64,000 bases of DNA. Source: Cetobacterium sp. ZOR0034 (GTDB lineage: Bacteria; Fusobacteriota; Fusobacteriia; Fusobacteriales; Fusobacteriaceae). Positions within the stretch are counted from its first letter, which is position 1. Every line of letters begins with the position of its first letter. Under the pieces are notes generated by a model, which was not told the origin of the DNA, made no database searches, and worked only from the letters and a program-made list of their open reading frames with translations. The position numbers and the translations under genes are program-made. Where the stretch lies: NCBI RefSeq assembly GCF_000799075.1, contig NZ_JTLI01000044.1, positions 1 to 64,000 of the forward strand, in the 5' to 3' direction. Positions 35,424 through 47,209 of this stretch are shown here, in pieces.

Positions 35424-36380
35424 TTAAAAAGTTATTGTTGAAAATCTTTGATCTAGTTTTACTTTTTCCTCTTTTAACTCGTTCATTAACTTATCTACAA
35501 TCTCTTGGCAGCTTAAAGCTTCTTTAACTAATCCTGCAACTTGTCCTGACATTACACTTCCGTTTTGAACGTCTCCATCTACAACTGCTAGTCTTAATTT
35601 TCCTTTTCCTAACTCTTCAATCTCCTCTTTTGGAGCTCCTTTTTCCTCTAGCTCTAAAATAGTTTTTGAGAATTTGTTATTTAAAACTCTAACTGGATGT
35701 CCTGTATAGTTCCCAGTTGTTACTGTTGATCTATCTTTTGCTTTTAATACTAAGTTTTTATAGTTCTCATGAACATCACACTCGTGAGCAACTATGAATA
35801 TAGTTCCTACTTGAATTGCTTCTCCACCTAATGCTAATGCCGCTAAAAATTGCTCTCCTGAAGCAATTCCTCCAGCAACGATAACAGGAATTGAAACCTC
35901 TCTTGCAACTTGAGTAGCAAGTGCCATTGTTGTTATTTCACCAATGTGTCCTCCTGCTTCTAGTCCTTCAGCTACTACTGCATCGGCTCCTATTTTTTCC
36001 ATTCTTTTTGCTAATGCAACTGATGCAACTACTGGTATAACTTTAATTCCTGCAGCTTTTAATTTTTCCATGTATATTCCTGGATTTCCTGCTCCAGTTG
36101 TAACAACTTTTACTCCCTCTTCTATACATACATCTATTTGCTCAGCAACACTTTCCATCATTAACATTAAGTTAACTCCAAATGGATTTTCAGTAATTGA
36201 CTTTGCTTTTCTAATCTCTTGTCTTAAAATTTCAGGCGGCATTCCTCCACCAGCAATTATTCCTAATCCACCAGCTTTAGACACATGTCCTGCTAAGTTT
36301 CCATTTGATATCCACGCCATTGCACCTTGGATAATTGGGTATTTAATCCCTAATAATTCACAAATTCTATTTTTTTGCAT
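35424..36380 (-). CDS. fabK: Enoyl-[acyl-carrier-protein] reductase II (FabK)
   Basis: 318-aa FMN-dependent TIM-barrel protein that reduces enoyl-ACP in fatty acid elongation. It follows pneumococcal FabK closely by memory: [20 protein letters not shown] at the N-terminus, [12 protein letters not shown] near residue 35, [20 protein letters not shown] near 88, [15 protein letters not shown] near 122, [13 protein letters not shown] near 140 and VPVIVAGGI-like [15 protein letters not shown] near 170. The alternative, nitronate monooxygenase, is a relative, but the GLEAGGHIG motif and overall match favour FabK. It follows the PHP gene by 19 bp. Confidence 0.88.
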   Translation of the reverse strand: MQKNRICELLGIKYPIIQGAMAWISNGNLAGHVSKAGGLGIIAGGGMPPEILRQEIRKAKSITENPFGVNLMLMMESVAEQIDVCIEEGVKVVTTGAGNPGIYMEKLKAAGIKVIPVVASVALAKRMEKIGADAVVAEGLEAGGHIGEITTMALATQVAREVSIPVIVAGGIASGEQFLAALALGGEAIQVGTIFIVAHECDVHENYKNLVLKAKDRSTVTTGNYTGHPVRVLNNKFSKTILELEEKGAPKEEIEELGKGKLRLAVVDGDVQNGSVMSGQVAGLVKEALSCQEIVDKLMNELKEEKVKLDQRFSTITF

Positions 36381-36399
36381 TCTTCTTTTCCTCCCAAAA

Positions 36400-37149
36400 T
36401 TAAGAGTCTACTTTTTTACTTCTTAACTCTTGTCTCAGTTTTAAAAATTCTTCAAAAGTTTCTTTTGAACTATTTATAATTAGCTCTTTTGGATAATCAA
36501 CCTCATCTAAAAGCTCAATCGCTCTTTGAAACTCTCCAATATGACCAGAATAGTGCGCATCTGTACCTAAAGCTATATAACATCTCTCCTCTTTAGCTAA
36601 CTCTAACATTGCTTTACAATTCTTTTTAGAACCAACTCTTGTTATTGTTCCTAGAGATGTATTATTTACCTCTAAGGCCACTTTATTTTCTTTTGCTGCT
36701 TTAACTATTCTTTTATAATCTACTGGGAAAATTGGATTACCCAGATGAACTATTATATCAGCTTTTTGCTTTTTTATCAAACTCAATATAGCTGTTGTAT
36801 TTTTCTCCATATCATCAATAACACCATACTCATCAACTACATGGAATCCTGCTAAAACTAACTCCATATGATCGTACACTCTTTGATTGATATCTAACTT
36901 CCCATCTGTATCTAGTATATTAGCTTCTACACCTTTAATTACTCTAACTCCGTCAATAACTTCTGGTAAAATTGCTATATTTACCAAATGCCACCAATGT
37001 GGAGTATCTTGTAAAGCTGGTCCATGATTTGTAATAGCTATAACTTCCATTCCTTTTTTTGCTGCTGCAGCTATATTCTCCTCTAAAGTACTAAATGCGT
37101 GAGGATTTACATTTGTATGAATATGTAAATCAATCTTATACTCTTTCAT
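36400..37149 (-). CDS. PHP-domain phosphoesterase (YcdX-like)
   Basis: About 249 aa. Metal-binding motifs of the PHP family are in order: [15 protein letters not shown] (near residue 6), [16 protein letters not shown] (near 40), GVEANILD (near 75), VHLGNP (near 135) and [13 protein letters not shown] (near 205). This pattern matches YcdX-type trinuclear-zinc phosphatases; substrate unknown. A start four codons upstream lies within the GGGGG ribosome site, so ATG 37149 is chosen. It lies between the membrane nucleoside-recognition gene and fabK, all closely spaced. Confidence 0.85.
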   Translation of the reverse strand: MKEYKIDLHIHTNVNPHAFSTLEENIAAAAKKGMEVIAITNHGPALQDTPHWWHLVNIAILPEVIDGVRVIKGVEANILDTDGKLDINQRVYDHMELVLAGFHVVDEYGVIDDMEKNTTAILSLIKKQKADIIVHLGNPIFPVDYKRIVKAAKENKVALEVNNTSLGTITRVGSKKNCKAMLELAKEERCYIALGTDAHYSGHIGEFQRAIELLDEVDYPKELIINSSKETFEEFLKLRQELRSKKVDS

Positions 37150-37183
37150 TTTTACCCCCATAAATTTATATAATTTTATTTAA

Positions 37184-38344
37184 TTACATGAAAAGTGTAT
37201 ATAATATATTTGTTACTACTCCTGCTACGATTCCACCAATTGTATGACTAAATATAGCTTTTCCTGTCAACTTTCTATATCCTAAACTATCCATCATTGC
37301 AACGTGTGTGCTTAAATATCCACTCCAAGTCATACCCATAGCTGTAAATACAGCAATCTCTCTAGATGTAATAGCCTTATCAGCTATAAATTGTGGAACA
37401 AGTCCTAAAGCCGCTCCTACTGCTCCTAATGATGTGATTGGAAACGCCAATGCTTTTGCACTTGTAAATCCAAACAGTGGTTTTAGAATAAATTGTAGCT
37501 TCTCTCCCACATATGGTAAAAGAGCAATCCCTTCGTAAGCTGCTCCAGTATATCCATTTTCTCCAGCACCATTTGTCAATAATAAAACTGTTGTACAAAT
37601 TATTAGAACTCCAGGAATAATTTCCATTCCCATTTGAACTCCGTTTTTTCCACCTTCTAGAAGCGCTTCTAATAATCTTTCTAAAACATTTCCATCTCTT
37701 ATATCTCTATACTCAAAAAAACTTAATGTTGAATCATCTTTTTCTACTAAATCTCCCTTTTCATGGAAAATTTTCTTAGTAAAATTAATCATCAAATTTA
37801 CACTCACAACACTTCCTATAAATGCCCCTAAATTCCCTAAAACAACTGGAAATACAAGATTTTCATTCATACTTCCACTTTGAGCAATCATAAATGTAGA
37901 CACTATGAATCCCATTCCAAACGACGTCCCTAAATTTGTTAATGCTGGCAATTGATATTTTTTAAAATATTTTGTGAATCCTTTATCTGCTGATAAACTT
38001 AAAATTGCTGGATTATCCGAAATATATGTTGTTAAAACTCCTATTGCTGCTGCTCCAGGTAATCTATATAACGGCTTCATAAGTGGTGATAACAACTTAT
38101 TCAAAATAGCTATAACTCCAAACTCAGATAAAATTCCTGCAAATGCCCCTGCTATAACTGAAACTCCCATTATAAAAAACACTGTATTTAATAGTAAATC
38201 ATGTGCTGTTTTTATAATTGTATTTATCATATTTATTCCACCCATCTTACTAGATAAAAGATAGATTAATGTTGATAATATTACTATGCAAACTATTCCT
38301 TCTAGCCCCATAGCTTTTTTTCTTCTCGAGTGATTCGTATCCAT
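37184..38344 (-). CDS. Nucleoside-recognition (Gate) domain membrane protein, YjiH-like
   Basis: 386 aa with about nine hydrophobic segments. Two Gate-like domains can be seen: VFFIMGVSVIAGAFAGILSEFG followed by LPGAAAIGVLTTYISDNPAI in the first half, and LIICTTVLLLTNGAGENGYTG followed by SLGAVGAALGLVPQF in the second, reminiscent of SpmA/SpmB and YjiH. Transport of a nucleoside or related compound is possible but unproven for this class. AAAGGAG precedes the ATG. First gene of the group running through the PHP gene to fabK. Confidence 0.7.
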   Translation of the reverse strand: MDTNHSRRKKAMGLEGIVCIVILSTLIYLLSSKMGGINMINTIIKTAHDLLLNTVFFIMGVSVIAGAFAGILSEFGVIAILNKLLSPLMKPLYRLPGAAAIGVLTTYISDNPAILSLSADKGFTKYFKKYQLPALTNLGTSFGMGFIVSTFMIAQSGSMNENLVFPVVLGNLGAFIGSVVSVNLMINFTKKIFHEKGDLVEKDDSTLSFFEYRDIRDGNVLERLLEALLEGGKNGVQMGMEIIPGVLIICTTVLLLTNGAGENGYTGAAYEGIALLPYVGEKLQFILKPLFGFTSAKALAFPITSLGAVGAALGLVPQFIADKAITSREIAVFTAMGMTWSGYLSTHVAMMDSLGYRKLTGKAIFSHTIGGIVAGVVTNILYTLFM

Positions 38345-38396
38345 ATTTTTTATTTCTCCTTTTTCTATAATACTACACTATAGAGTATCCTAATTT

Positions 38397-39221
38397 TTAA
38401 AATTTTTCAATTTTTTTTACAGGAATATATATATCAATAATTCCTCCAAACCCATTTTCAAGAGGAACAACAACTTCATTTCCAATCTCTATCGAATCTC
38501 CAACAACTTCAAAATTATTCTCTTTAATAAATCTATGAAGATTTTCATAGGTTAACTTTATCATATCAAAAGTCGTTTTATGTCTTAGCATAACACAATA
38601 TTTATTTTCTATAAACTCCTCTCCTAAAATACTATACTCTTCTGGAACCAAGAGTCCTATCTCACTTATAGGAATTTCTGAATTTTCATATATATCCTTT
38701 TGCTTAACTTTCGTAATATATAGAATCTCCTTTATTCCATTTTTATTTCCTAACCTCTGTAATTTATCATATGTTTCTGCTATCTCTTTCTCATCAACAG
38801 GATCTTTTATCTTTATAAAATAAACCTTCATAGCTTTTAACTCTACTAACTGAACTTTTTCTTCTAAATTTGAAGACATCTCTTTTATACATAAAATTTT
38901 CTCTTGAATTGTATCTCTACTTTTTTTTAATTCTTCTATTTTTTTATCAATATCATCTACCTTTTCCTCTAAAAATTCTAAACTTTTTAAGGGCGTTTTT
39001 ACCTTTGTATATTCTTTTATCTCTTCTAATGAAAATCCAGCTTCTTTTAAAGTTATAATAAAAAACAAATCCCAAATTTGAGAATTAGAATAAAATCTAT
39101 ACCCATTATTCTCATCAATATATTCTGGTATCAAGATACCTTTTTTATGATAAAAAATCAATGTTTGCTTTGAAATATCTGCTATTTTTGCTAACTCTGA
39201 AATCTTATATCTATTTTTCAT
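38397..39221 (-). CDS. MerR-family transcriptional regulator
   Basis: 274 aa. The N-terminal winged HTH reads YKISELAKIADISKQTLIFYHKKGIL, followed by the family's YRFYSNSQIWDLFFI and a long dimerisation coiled coil (EKVDDIDKKIEELKKSRDTIQEKI, residues about 85-120). The C-terminal half (about 125-270) resembles the GyrI/BmrR effector-binding fold (VYFIKIKDPVDEKEIAETYDKL; ending GFGGIIDIYIPVKKIEKF). It diverges from a MATE pump gene whose promoter has the long spacer typical of MerR targets, so it probably activates the pump on drug binding. Confidence 0.88.
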   Translation of the reverse strand: MKNRYKISELAKIADISKQTLIFYHKKGILIPEYIDENNGYRFYSNSQIWDLFFIITLKEAGFSLEEIKEYTKVKTPLKSLEFLEEKVDDIDKKIEELKKSRDTIQEKILCIKEMSSNLEEKVQLVELKAMKVYFIKIKDPVDEKEIAETYDKLQRLGNKNGIKEILYITKVKQKDIYENSEIPISEIGLLVPEEYSILGEEFIENKYCVMLRHKTTFDMIKLTYENLHRFIKENNFEVVGDSIEIGNEVVVPLENGFGGIIDIYIPVKKIEKF

Positions 39222-39230
39222 AATTCCTCC

Positions 39231-39262
39231 TTGACATTATAGTTAAGTATATAGTTTATAAT
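39231..39262 (+). promoter_or_regulatory. Long-spacer promoter of the MATE gene, MerR target
   Basis: TTGACA (39231-39236) and TATAAT (39257-39262) are both perfect but separated by 20 bp. Over-long 19-20 bp spacers are the hallmark of promoters activated by MerR proteins, which twist the DNA. The spacer contains AT-rich near-dyads (ATAGTTAAGTATATAG). The -35 box overlaps the ribosome site of the divergent MerR gene. Confidence 0.8.
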
Positions 39263-39311
39263 ATCATATATCGTGAAGTTAATAAAATTTTAATTTATAG
39301 AGGAGAGGAAA

Positions 39312-40628
39312 ATGTCACAAAATATTACCCTTGAAAATGGGTGTGTAAAAAAACTATTTTTTAAATTTGCAATACCTAGTATCTTAGGAATGCTTATTGT
39401 ATCACTACAAATTATGGTAGATGGATTATTTTTGAGTAAAGGTGTTGGACCATTGGGACTAGCTGCTGTAAACCTATCTATGCCTCTTATCAATCTTTTA
39501 CTAAGTATCGCTTTAATGATTTGTATTGGTGGAGGAGTTTTAGTAGGAATCGCTTCTGGAAATGGAGAAAAAGAAAGAGCAAAAAGTCTTACAAGCTTGA
39601 CTTTAATTTTACTTTTAGGAGTTCTTCTTTTTATCTCAATATTTTTACTTCTTAATTTTGATGCTGTTATGAAGCTTTTAGGTACAAACTTAGAAACATA
39701 TGAGCTTGTTAAGAAATATTTAGCTATTCTGATTCCAGGTTCTATATTCTTCAGTATGCCTATTTTTACTGAAACATTCGTTAGAATTATTGGTAAACCT
39801 AATCAGGTTTTCGTGAGTGGCGCTATTTGTTTTTTAACAAATGTATTTCTAGATTATATCTTTGTTATTAAGCTAGGAATGGGAATGGAAGGGGCTGCTG
39901 TTGCATCATGTTTTGCTAATATGTTTGGTGCTCTTAGCTTATTTTATCACGTACAATTTGGTAAAATATCTGGAACATTAAAAGATATTAAAGAAATTTT
40001 CTATAATGGTAGTTCAGAGATGCTAACTGTTATTTCTAGTGCTGTTACAACTTATATTTTCAATATCATTATTATGAAAAACATTGGTGTTTTAGGAGTG
40101 TCAGCATTAACAATAGTATTTTATATTAATTCTATCGTAAATATCTCTCTATATGGTTTATCTCAAGCACTACAACCTATTATCTCTTATAATTTAGGAG
40201 CTAAAAGAGGTGATAAAATCAAAGATGTTTTAAAAGTAGCTTTAAAATCTGGAGCTGCAATTGGGATTATTACTTTTATATCTATGCATCTTTTTGGAGA
40301 TAAAATTATTGGACTTTTCTCAAATGGAAACAAAGAACTCCAAGATTTAACTAATAGAGCAATATTTTTCTTTACTTTTGCATACTTATTATCGTTTATC
40401 AATATTATCTCAAGCAGTTTCCATACATCTATTGAAAAACCTTTTGAGTCTGCTTTTATATCTTGTGGAAGAGCTATAATATTTGTATTAATTCCACTAT
40501 TTACATTACCAATAATAATTGGAGAAACTGGAATTTGGTTAGCTATACCTATTGCAGAGCTTATCTGTCTTACAGTTAGTATTCCACTTATGAAAAACTC
40601 TTTAAAAAAACTTCCTCTTAAATGTTAA
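39312..40628 (+). CDS. MATE-family efflux transporter
   Basis: 438 aa with twelve predicted membrane segments in two MatE halves. Typical parts: LFFKFAIPSILGMLIVSLQIMVDGLFLS at the N-terminus, PLGLAAVNLSMPLINLLLS near residue 45 and GLSQALQPIISYNLGAKRGDK near 280 (the mirrored half). It uses an ion gradient to export cations or drugs across the cytoplasmic membrane; the substrate is unknown. It is divergent from, and probably activated by, the MerR regulator. GAGGAGAGG precedes the ATG. Confidence 0.93.
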   Translation: MSQNITLENGCVKKLFFKFAIPSILGMLIVSLQIMVDGLFLSKGVGPLGLAAVNLSMPLINLLLSIALMICIGGGVLVGIASGNGEKERAKSLTSLTLILLLGVLLFISIFLLLNFDAVMKLLGTNLETYELVKKYLAILIPGSIFFSMPIFTETFVRIIGKPNQVFVSGAICFLTNVFLDYIFVIKLGMGMEGAAVASCFANMFGALSLFYHVQFGKISGTLKDIKEIFYNGSSEMLTVISSAVTTYIFNIIIMKNIGVLGVSALTIVFYINSIVNISLYGLSQALQPIISYNLGAKRGDKIKDVLKVALKSGAAIGIITFISMHLFGDKIIGLFSNGNKELQDLTNRAIFFFTFAYLLSFINIISSSFHTSIEKPFESAFISCGRAIIFVLIPLFTLPIIIGETGIWLAIPIAELICLTVSIPLMKNSLKKLPLKC

Positions 40629-40642
40629 GAGGAGGTTTTTTA
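40607..40642 (+). terminator. Terminator overlapping the MATE gene's stop codon
   Basis: AAACTTCCTCTTA and TAAGAGGAGGTTT (one wobble) around AATGT, then TTTTT. The left arm encodes the last residues of the pump and the stop codon lies at the loop, a compact arrangement. Confidence 0.9.
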
Positions 40643-40727
40643 TTTAGAAAAAATATTTCTTTTGTAATTTAAAAGAATATATGGTAATAATAGTAACAAT
40701 ACTATTAATAAAAAAGGGGTGTTTAAA

Positions 40728-41783
40728 ATGAGCAGAGACGGTTTTCGTGTAACACTTGATAAAAATAATATTATACATAATTTCAACTATATTAAAAACT
40801 CTACAAAGAAAGAGGTTATCTCAGTTGTAAAAGCTAATGCTTATGGTCATGGTTTAAAAGAAGTAGTCCCTATTCTAGATGAAGCTGGTTGCACATATTT
40901 TGCTGTTGCCAGAGAATCTGAAGCTATTGAAATCTTATCTTTAAATCTATCTAATATAAGAATTCTTGTTTTTGAAACAATTGAAAATCTTTCTCTTTTG
41001 AAAACTCATGATAATCTAGAGATGTGTATAAATAGTCTTTCAGAACTTAAAGAATTGATTGAAAAAGATATAGATTTCTCTCAACTTCATCTGAAATTCG
41101 ACTTCGGGTTTGCTCGAAATGGATTTACAAAAGATGAGTTAAATGAAATTAAAAATATTATCATAAAAAATGATCTTCATTTCAAAGGTGCTATGACTCA
41201 TTTTTTTAGTTCAAATCCTGAGGAGATAATTTTAATTCAAAAAGAATTTATTAATTGGATTAATTTTTTAGGTAAGGAACGTTTTGAAATTATTCACTCT
41301 CAAAATAGTGCAGCTACAATTCTTGGATTGGGAGAAGGATCGACTCATGTAAGATGTGGAATTAGTCTCTTAGGTATGCTCGATCCTGGAATCGAAGACG
41401 AAAATATCAAGCGATCTTGGACTTTGTCAGGACCAATCTACAATATCAAAGATTTTTCCTCTTTAGATTTCATCGGCTATACAAGAAAAGATAACATTGA
41501 TACTCAAACCTTTAATAAAGTCGGAAAAATTAAAATTGGTTATGGAGATGGATTTGCTAAAAATAATACAAATATTATGTGTCACATAAATAACAAAGAG
41601 TTCCCTATCGTTCACATTAGTATGGACACATCTTTTGTTCTTATTGACGACTCTGTACAACAGGGAGATTCTGTTGAAATTTATCGTGATTTTAATAGAT
41701 GTAACTCTTTCCTTAATATGGATCACTATGAATATACCACTTTACTAAATTCAAGAATTCCTAGAATTATTGTTGAAGAATAA
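40728..41783 (+). CDS. alr: Alanine racemase
   Basis: About 351 aa. PLP-dependent racemisation of L- to D-alanine for peptidoglycan. The PLP lysine is in VVKANAYGHGLKEV near residue 33; HLKFDFGFARNGF and MTHFFSS are barrel segments; the C-terminal domain has the catalytic-tyrosine region DFIGYTRKDN and IKIGYGDGFAKNN, then HISMDTSFV. It is somewhat shorter and more divergent than standard Alr (about 370 aa). A GTG three codons upstream overlaps the GGGG ribosome site; the ATG at 40728 is preferred. Monocistronic or followed by the nitroreductase gene. Confidence 0.85.
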   Translation: MSRDGFRVTLDKNNIIHNFNYIKNSTKKEVISVVKANAYGHGLKEVVPILDEAGCTYFAVARESEAIEILSLNLSNIRILVFETIENLSLLKTHDNLEMCINSLSELKELIEKDIDFSQLHLKFDFGFARNGFTKDELNEIKNIIIKNDLHFKGAMTHFFSSNPEEIILIQKEFINWINFLGKERFEIIHSQNSAATILGLGEGSTHVRCGISLLGMLDPGIEDENIKRSWTLSGPIYNIKDFSSLDFIGYTRKDNIDTQTFNKVGKIKIGYGDGFAKNNTNIMCHINNKEFPIVHISMDTSFVLIDDSVQQGDSVEIYRDFNRCNSFLNMDHYEYTTLLNSRIPRIIVEE

Positions 41784-41839
41784 AAGGTTTTTTACAGCTT
41801 TTAAGTATAATACATATAGTATCTTTTGGAGGTGTTTAT

Positions 41840-42451
41840 ATGAATTTTAAAGATGTTGTATCTAACAGAAGAAGCGTGAATTTTTTTGATCAAAATAAAG
41901 ATTTAGATTTAAAACTTTTTAAAGAGATTATCAACGAAGCTGTTTTAGCTCCGTCAGCGTTCAATTTGCAACCTTGGCAAATTATAGCTGTTCACTCTGC
42001 TGAAGCTAAAGAAAAACTGTTTTCAGCATGTACTCAACCTAAAATAAAAGAAGCTGCAATGACTCTTATAATGGTTGGAGACACTTTTGGATATGGACGT
42101 GATAACCCTATGTGGAATGCTAAAATTGATTTAGGAATGAGCGAAGAAAAAGTTAATCAACTTATTAATATGTGTGAAACTGTTTTATATCCAACAGAGG
42201 TTAAAAGAAATGCCATGGCTGTTAGAGACGTTTCTCTTTTCGCTATGAATATAATGCTTTGTGCTAAAAATGTTGGAGTTGATACTCATCCAATGATTGG
42301 TTTTAATGAAGATAAGGTTAAAGAACTCTTCGAAATTGATGAGGATAAAACTGTTGTAATGTTGCTTTCGATAGGATATTTTGACGAAACTAAAACACTT
42401 AATCCTCGTGAGAGAAGACTTCAATTTGATGAAATCTGTGAAATAGTTTAA
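41840..42451 (+). CDS. Nitroreductase-family protein
   Basis: 203-aa FMN-dependent oxidoreductase. The N-terminal VVSNRRSVNFFD is the FMN phosphate-binding signature, AVLAPSAFNLQPWQIIAV near residue 35 the active-site region, and MNIMLCAKNVGVDTHPMIGF near 140 the conserved C-terminal FMN segment. Such NfsA/NfnB-like enzymes reduce quinones, flavins or nitroaromatics with NAD(P)H; the physiological substrate is unknown. GGAGG precedes the ATG. Confidence 0.9.
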   Translation: MNFKDVVSNRRSVNFFDQNKDLDLKLFKEIINEAVLAPSAFNLQPWQIIAVHSAEAKEKLFSACTQPKIKEAAMTLIMVGDTFGYGRDNPMWNAKIDLGMSEEKVNQLINMCETVLYPTEVKRNAMAVRDVSLFAMNIMLCAKNVGVDTHPMIGFNEDKVKELFEIDEDKTVVMLLSIGYFDETKTLNPRERRLQFDEICEIV

Positions 42452-42455
42452 ATAA

Positions 42456-42484
42456 AAAAACGCAAGGAATCTTGCGTTTTTTTA
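42456..42484. terminator. Bidirectional terminator
   Basis: AAAACGCAAG-GAAT-CTTGCGTTTT with long A and T tails, between the convergent nitroreductase and GNAT genes. Confidence 0.93.
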
Positions 42485-43057
42485 TTTAATCCCAAATTCT
42501 GGGGCATATTCAACTATTCCATTTATATTTTTTAATGAATCTGGATATAACTCAATAGCCATAAAGTTTTCATCCGGAACTTCTAATGGACATTTTATAT
42601 TCCACTTTGAAGCTGGTTCATAACCAAATTTTTTATAGTACTCAGCATGTCCTAAAACAACAATTCCTTTGTAGCCTAAATCTTTAGCTATTTTATGTCC
42701 TTTTTCAATTAAGCTTTTTCCAATTCCTTTCTTCTGGAATCTTGGTAGTACTGCTAGTGATGCAAGTGTTAAAAGAGTTTCATCTCCAACTTTAACTTTA
42801 GTAAATAGAATATATCCCACTATCATCCCTTTAAATTTTGCAGTTAATGATAAATCTTTTATAAAGGCATCACTTTTCAATAAAGCTCTAACTAAGTTAT
42901 GTTCATTATGATCTGATAGCTTCTCTTTCAAAAATGCTTTTTGAACAACCTCACAAACAAAATCTTCCTCTGTCATTTTTTTAAATCTTTTCTTTTGGAA
43001 TATATAAACAGCTAAACTTCCTAATATAAAAAATGATATCCCTAATATTACGTTCAT
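42482..43057 (-). CDS. GNAT-family N-acetyltransferase with N-terminal membrane anchor
   Basis: About 191 aa. The first 20 residues (VILGISFFILGSLAVYIF) form a membrane helix followed by basic residues KKRFKK, so the enzyme probably faces the cytosol at the membrane. The GNAT fold shows in SLAVLPRFQKKGIGKSLIEKG (acetyl-CoA loop, near residue 105) and VVLGHAEYYKKFGYEPAS, a signature of YhbS-like acetyltransferases. The start at 43057 follows GGAGGGG; longer upstream frames lack a ribosome site. Substrate unknown; the anchor is unusual for this family. Confidence 0.82.
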   Translation of the reverse strand: MNVILGISFFILGSLAVYIFQKKRFKKMTEEDFVCEVVQKAFLKEKLSDHNEHNLVRALLKSDAFIKDLSLTAKFKGMIVGYILFTKVKVGDETLLTLASLAVLPRFQKKGIGKSLIEKGHKIAKDLGYKGIVVLGHAEYYKKFGYEPASKWNIKCPLEVPDENFMAIELYPDSLKNINGIVEYAPEFGIK

Positions 43058-43196
43058 ATTCCCCTCCTCATATATTTGTTTCATATCTCTATATACAATA
43101 ATAACAAATAGAATTCCTTTTTCCAAGTTGTTTTTAATTTACATTTCATTTTTTTACTGTTATACTATTCAAAATAAATTTATAGTGGAGGAACTA

Positions 43197-43814
43197 ATGA
43201 AAGCACTTATTGTTGTTGATATTCAAAATGATTTTTGTGAAGGTGGTAGTCTTGAAGTTAAAAATTCAAATGAAATTATTCCTGTAACAAATAAACTTAT
43301 TGATTATTTTTATAGAAATAATCTTCTAGTTATTGGAACAAAAGATTGGCATCCAAGTAATCACAAAAGCTTTGCTATAAACTCTGGTGGTAATATTGGA
43401 GAAATTGGAATTTTAAATAATCTTCCTCAAATTTGGTGGCCTCAGCATTGTGTTCAAAATAGTTTTGGTTCTGAATTTCATTCTGACCTTATAGAAATAA
43501 AAAATATTATTTATAAAGGAACTGATCCTGAAATTGATTCTTACAGTGGATTTTTCGACAATGGAAAATTAAAAAAAACTGACCTCTTTCATCTTCTAAA
43601 AACACACAATATAACCGAACTATTTATATTGGGATTAGCTACAGATTATTGTGTTAAATATACTGTTTTAGATGCCCTTGATCTAAAATTTAAGGTTAAT
43701 GTTATTGAAGATGCTTGTAGAGGAGTTAATTTATCTTCTGACGATTCAAAACTTGCATTTGATGAGATGAAACAAAAAGGAGCTCATATAATTAAAAGTG
43801 AAGATCTTATATGA
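43197..43814 (+). CDS. pncA: Nicotinamidase / isochorismatase-family hydrolase
   Basis: About 205 aa. Converts nicotinamide to nicotinate in NAD salvage. Catalytic triad and metal residues are visible: aspartate in VVDIQNDFCEGG (residue 8), lysine and zinc ligands in GTKDWHPSNHKSF (near 53), and the nucleophilic cysteine in LATDYCVKYTVLDA (near 155). IWWPQHCVQNSFGSEF matches bacterial PncA. An upstream ATG 23 codons earlier lacks a ribosome site; GGAGG supports 43197. Confidence 0.92.
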   Translation: MKALIVVDIQNDFCEGGSLEVKNSNEIIPVTNKLIDYFYRNNLLVIGTKDWHPSNHKSFAINSGGNIGEIGILNNLPQIWWPQHCVQNSFGSEFHSDLIEIKNIIYKGTDPEIDSYSGFFDNGKLKKTDLFHLLKTHNITELFILGLATDYCVKYTVLDALDLKFKVNVIEDACRGVNLSSDDSKLAFDEMKQKGAHIIKSEDLI

Positions 43815-43818
43815 TCTT

Positions 43819-43871
43819 CTTTATTTTATCATTTTAATAAATTTTAAATTTATTAAAATGATAAAATAAAG
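43819..43871. repeat. 53-bp perfect palindrome (26-bp arms)
   Basis: A perfect inverted repeat of 26 bp on each side of one central base, made almost only of A and T. It starts 5 bp after the pncA-like stop codon and ends 2 bp before the -35 box of the next gene. The transcript would form a very long hairpin that could stop transcription from either side even without a classical U-tail; it could also extrude as a cruciform. Function is inferred. Confidence 0.85.
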
Positions 43872-43872
43872 T

Positions 43873-43901
43873 TTGACTTTAATAAATATTTGTTGTATAT
43901 T
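43873..43901 (+). promoter_or_regulatory. Promoter of the D-threonine-aldolase-like gene
   Basis: TTGACT (43873-43878), 17 bp, TATATT (43896-43901), 30 bp before the ATG. It abuts the 53-bp palindrome. Confidence 0.75.
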
Positions 43902-43930
43902 TCTATTAGAAATTTAATTGGAGGTTCAAA

Positions 43931-46746
<2,816 letters not shown>

Positions 46747-46789
46747 TTATTTTTTCTCCTTGGATATATTTATTTTATTTTGATATTTG

Positions 46790-46818
46790 ATTATATTATT
46801 ATTTTAATTTTTTGTCAA
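46790..46818 (-). promoter_or_regulatory. Promoter of pyrG
   Basis: Minus-strand TTGACA (46813-46818), 17 bp, TATAAT (46790-46795): full consensus. The -35 box lies inside the last codons of the upstream lipoprotein gene. The leader to the pyrG ATG is about 130 nt. Confidence 0.88.
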
Positions 46819-47209
46819 CCATTTTATTTTCTTTAAATTTTAAACTAGTTCCATCTTTCAGGTTTAATGTTAAAATATCATTTTCTACAGTAAATGATTG
46901 TACTAAATCTAATTTTTCTAAGTACTCACTTTCCATTTTCATAACTTTATCTGAACCTGCCATCAATGTTGCTCCAAGTTTTTCAAACTTTATTCTATTC
47001 CCTTTTTTCTCATATCTTCCAAAATAGTTATTCAATCCTGAGAAGCCGTAGAAGTTATGTTCATCAAAACCTATTAAAACATTAGGAATAGAATTCTCTT
47101 GAATAAGTATATATTCTCTTCCTACTAATCTTTTATTTTTAGTTGTTAAACTTGAACATCCTCCAAATAAAACTGTAAACATCAATAGTATTCCTAAAAT
47201 TTTTTTCAT
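46799..47209 (-). CDS. Small META/HslJ-like lipoprotein
   Basis: 136 aa. Lipoprotein signal MKKILGILLMFTVLFGGC with the lipobox cysteine near residue 18. The mature part (LVGREYILIQ, FYGFSGLNNYFGRYEKKGNRIKF, MKMESEYLEKL, LTLNLKDGTSLKF) has the layout of META-domain proteins such as HslJ, which are small beta folds on the cell surface or in the periplasm. Function unknown. Its start overlaps the lgt stop by 4 bp; lgt is the enzyme that would lipidate it. Confidence 0.8.
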   Translation of the reverse strand: MKKILGILLMFTVLFGGCSSLTTKNKRLVGREYILIQENSIPNVLIGFDEHNFYGFSGLNNYFGRYEKKGNRIKFEKLGATLMAGSDKVMKMESEYLEKLDLVQSFTVENDILTLNLKDGTSLKFKENKMVDKKLK

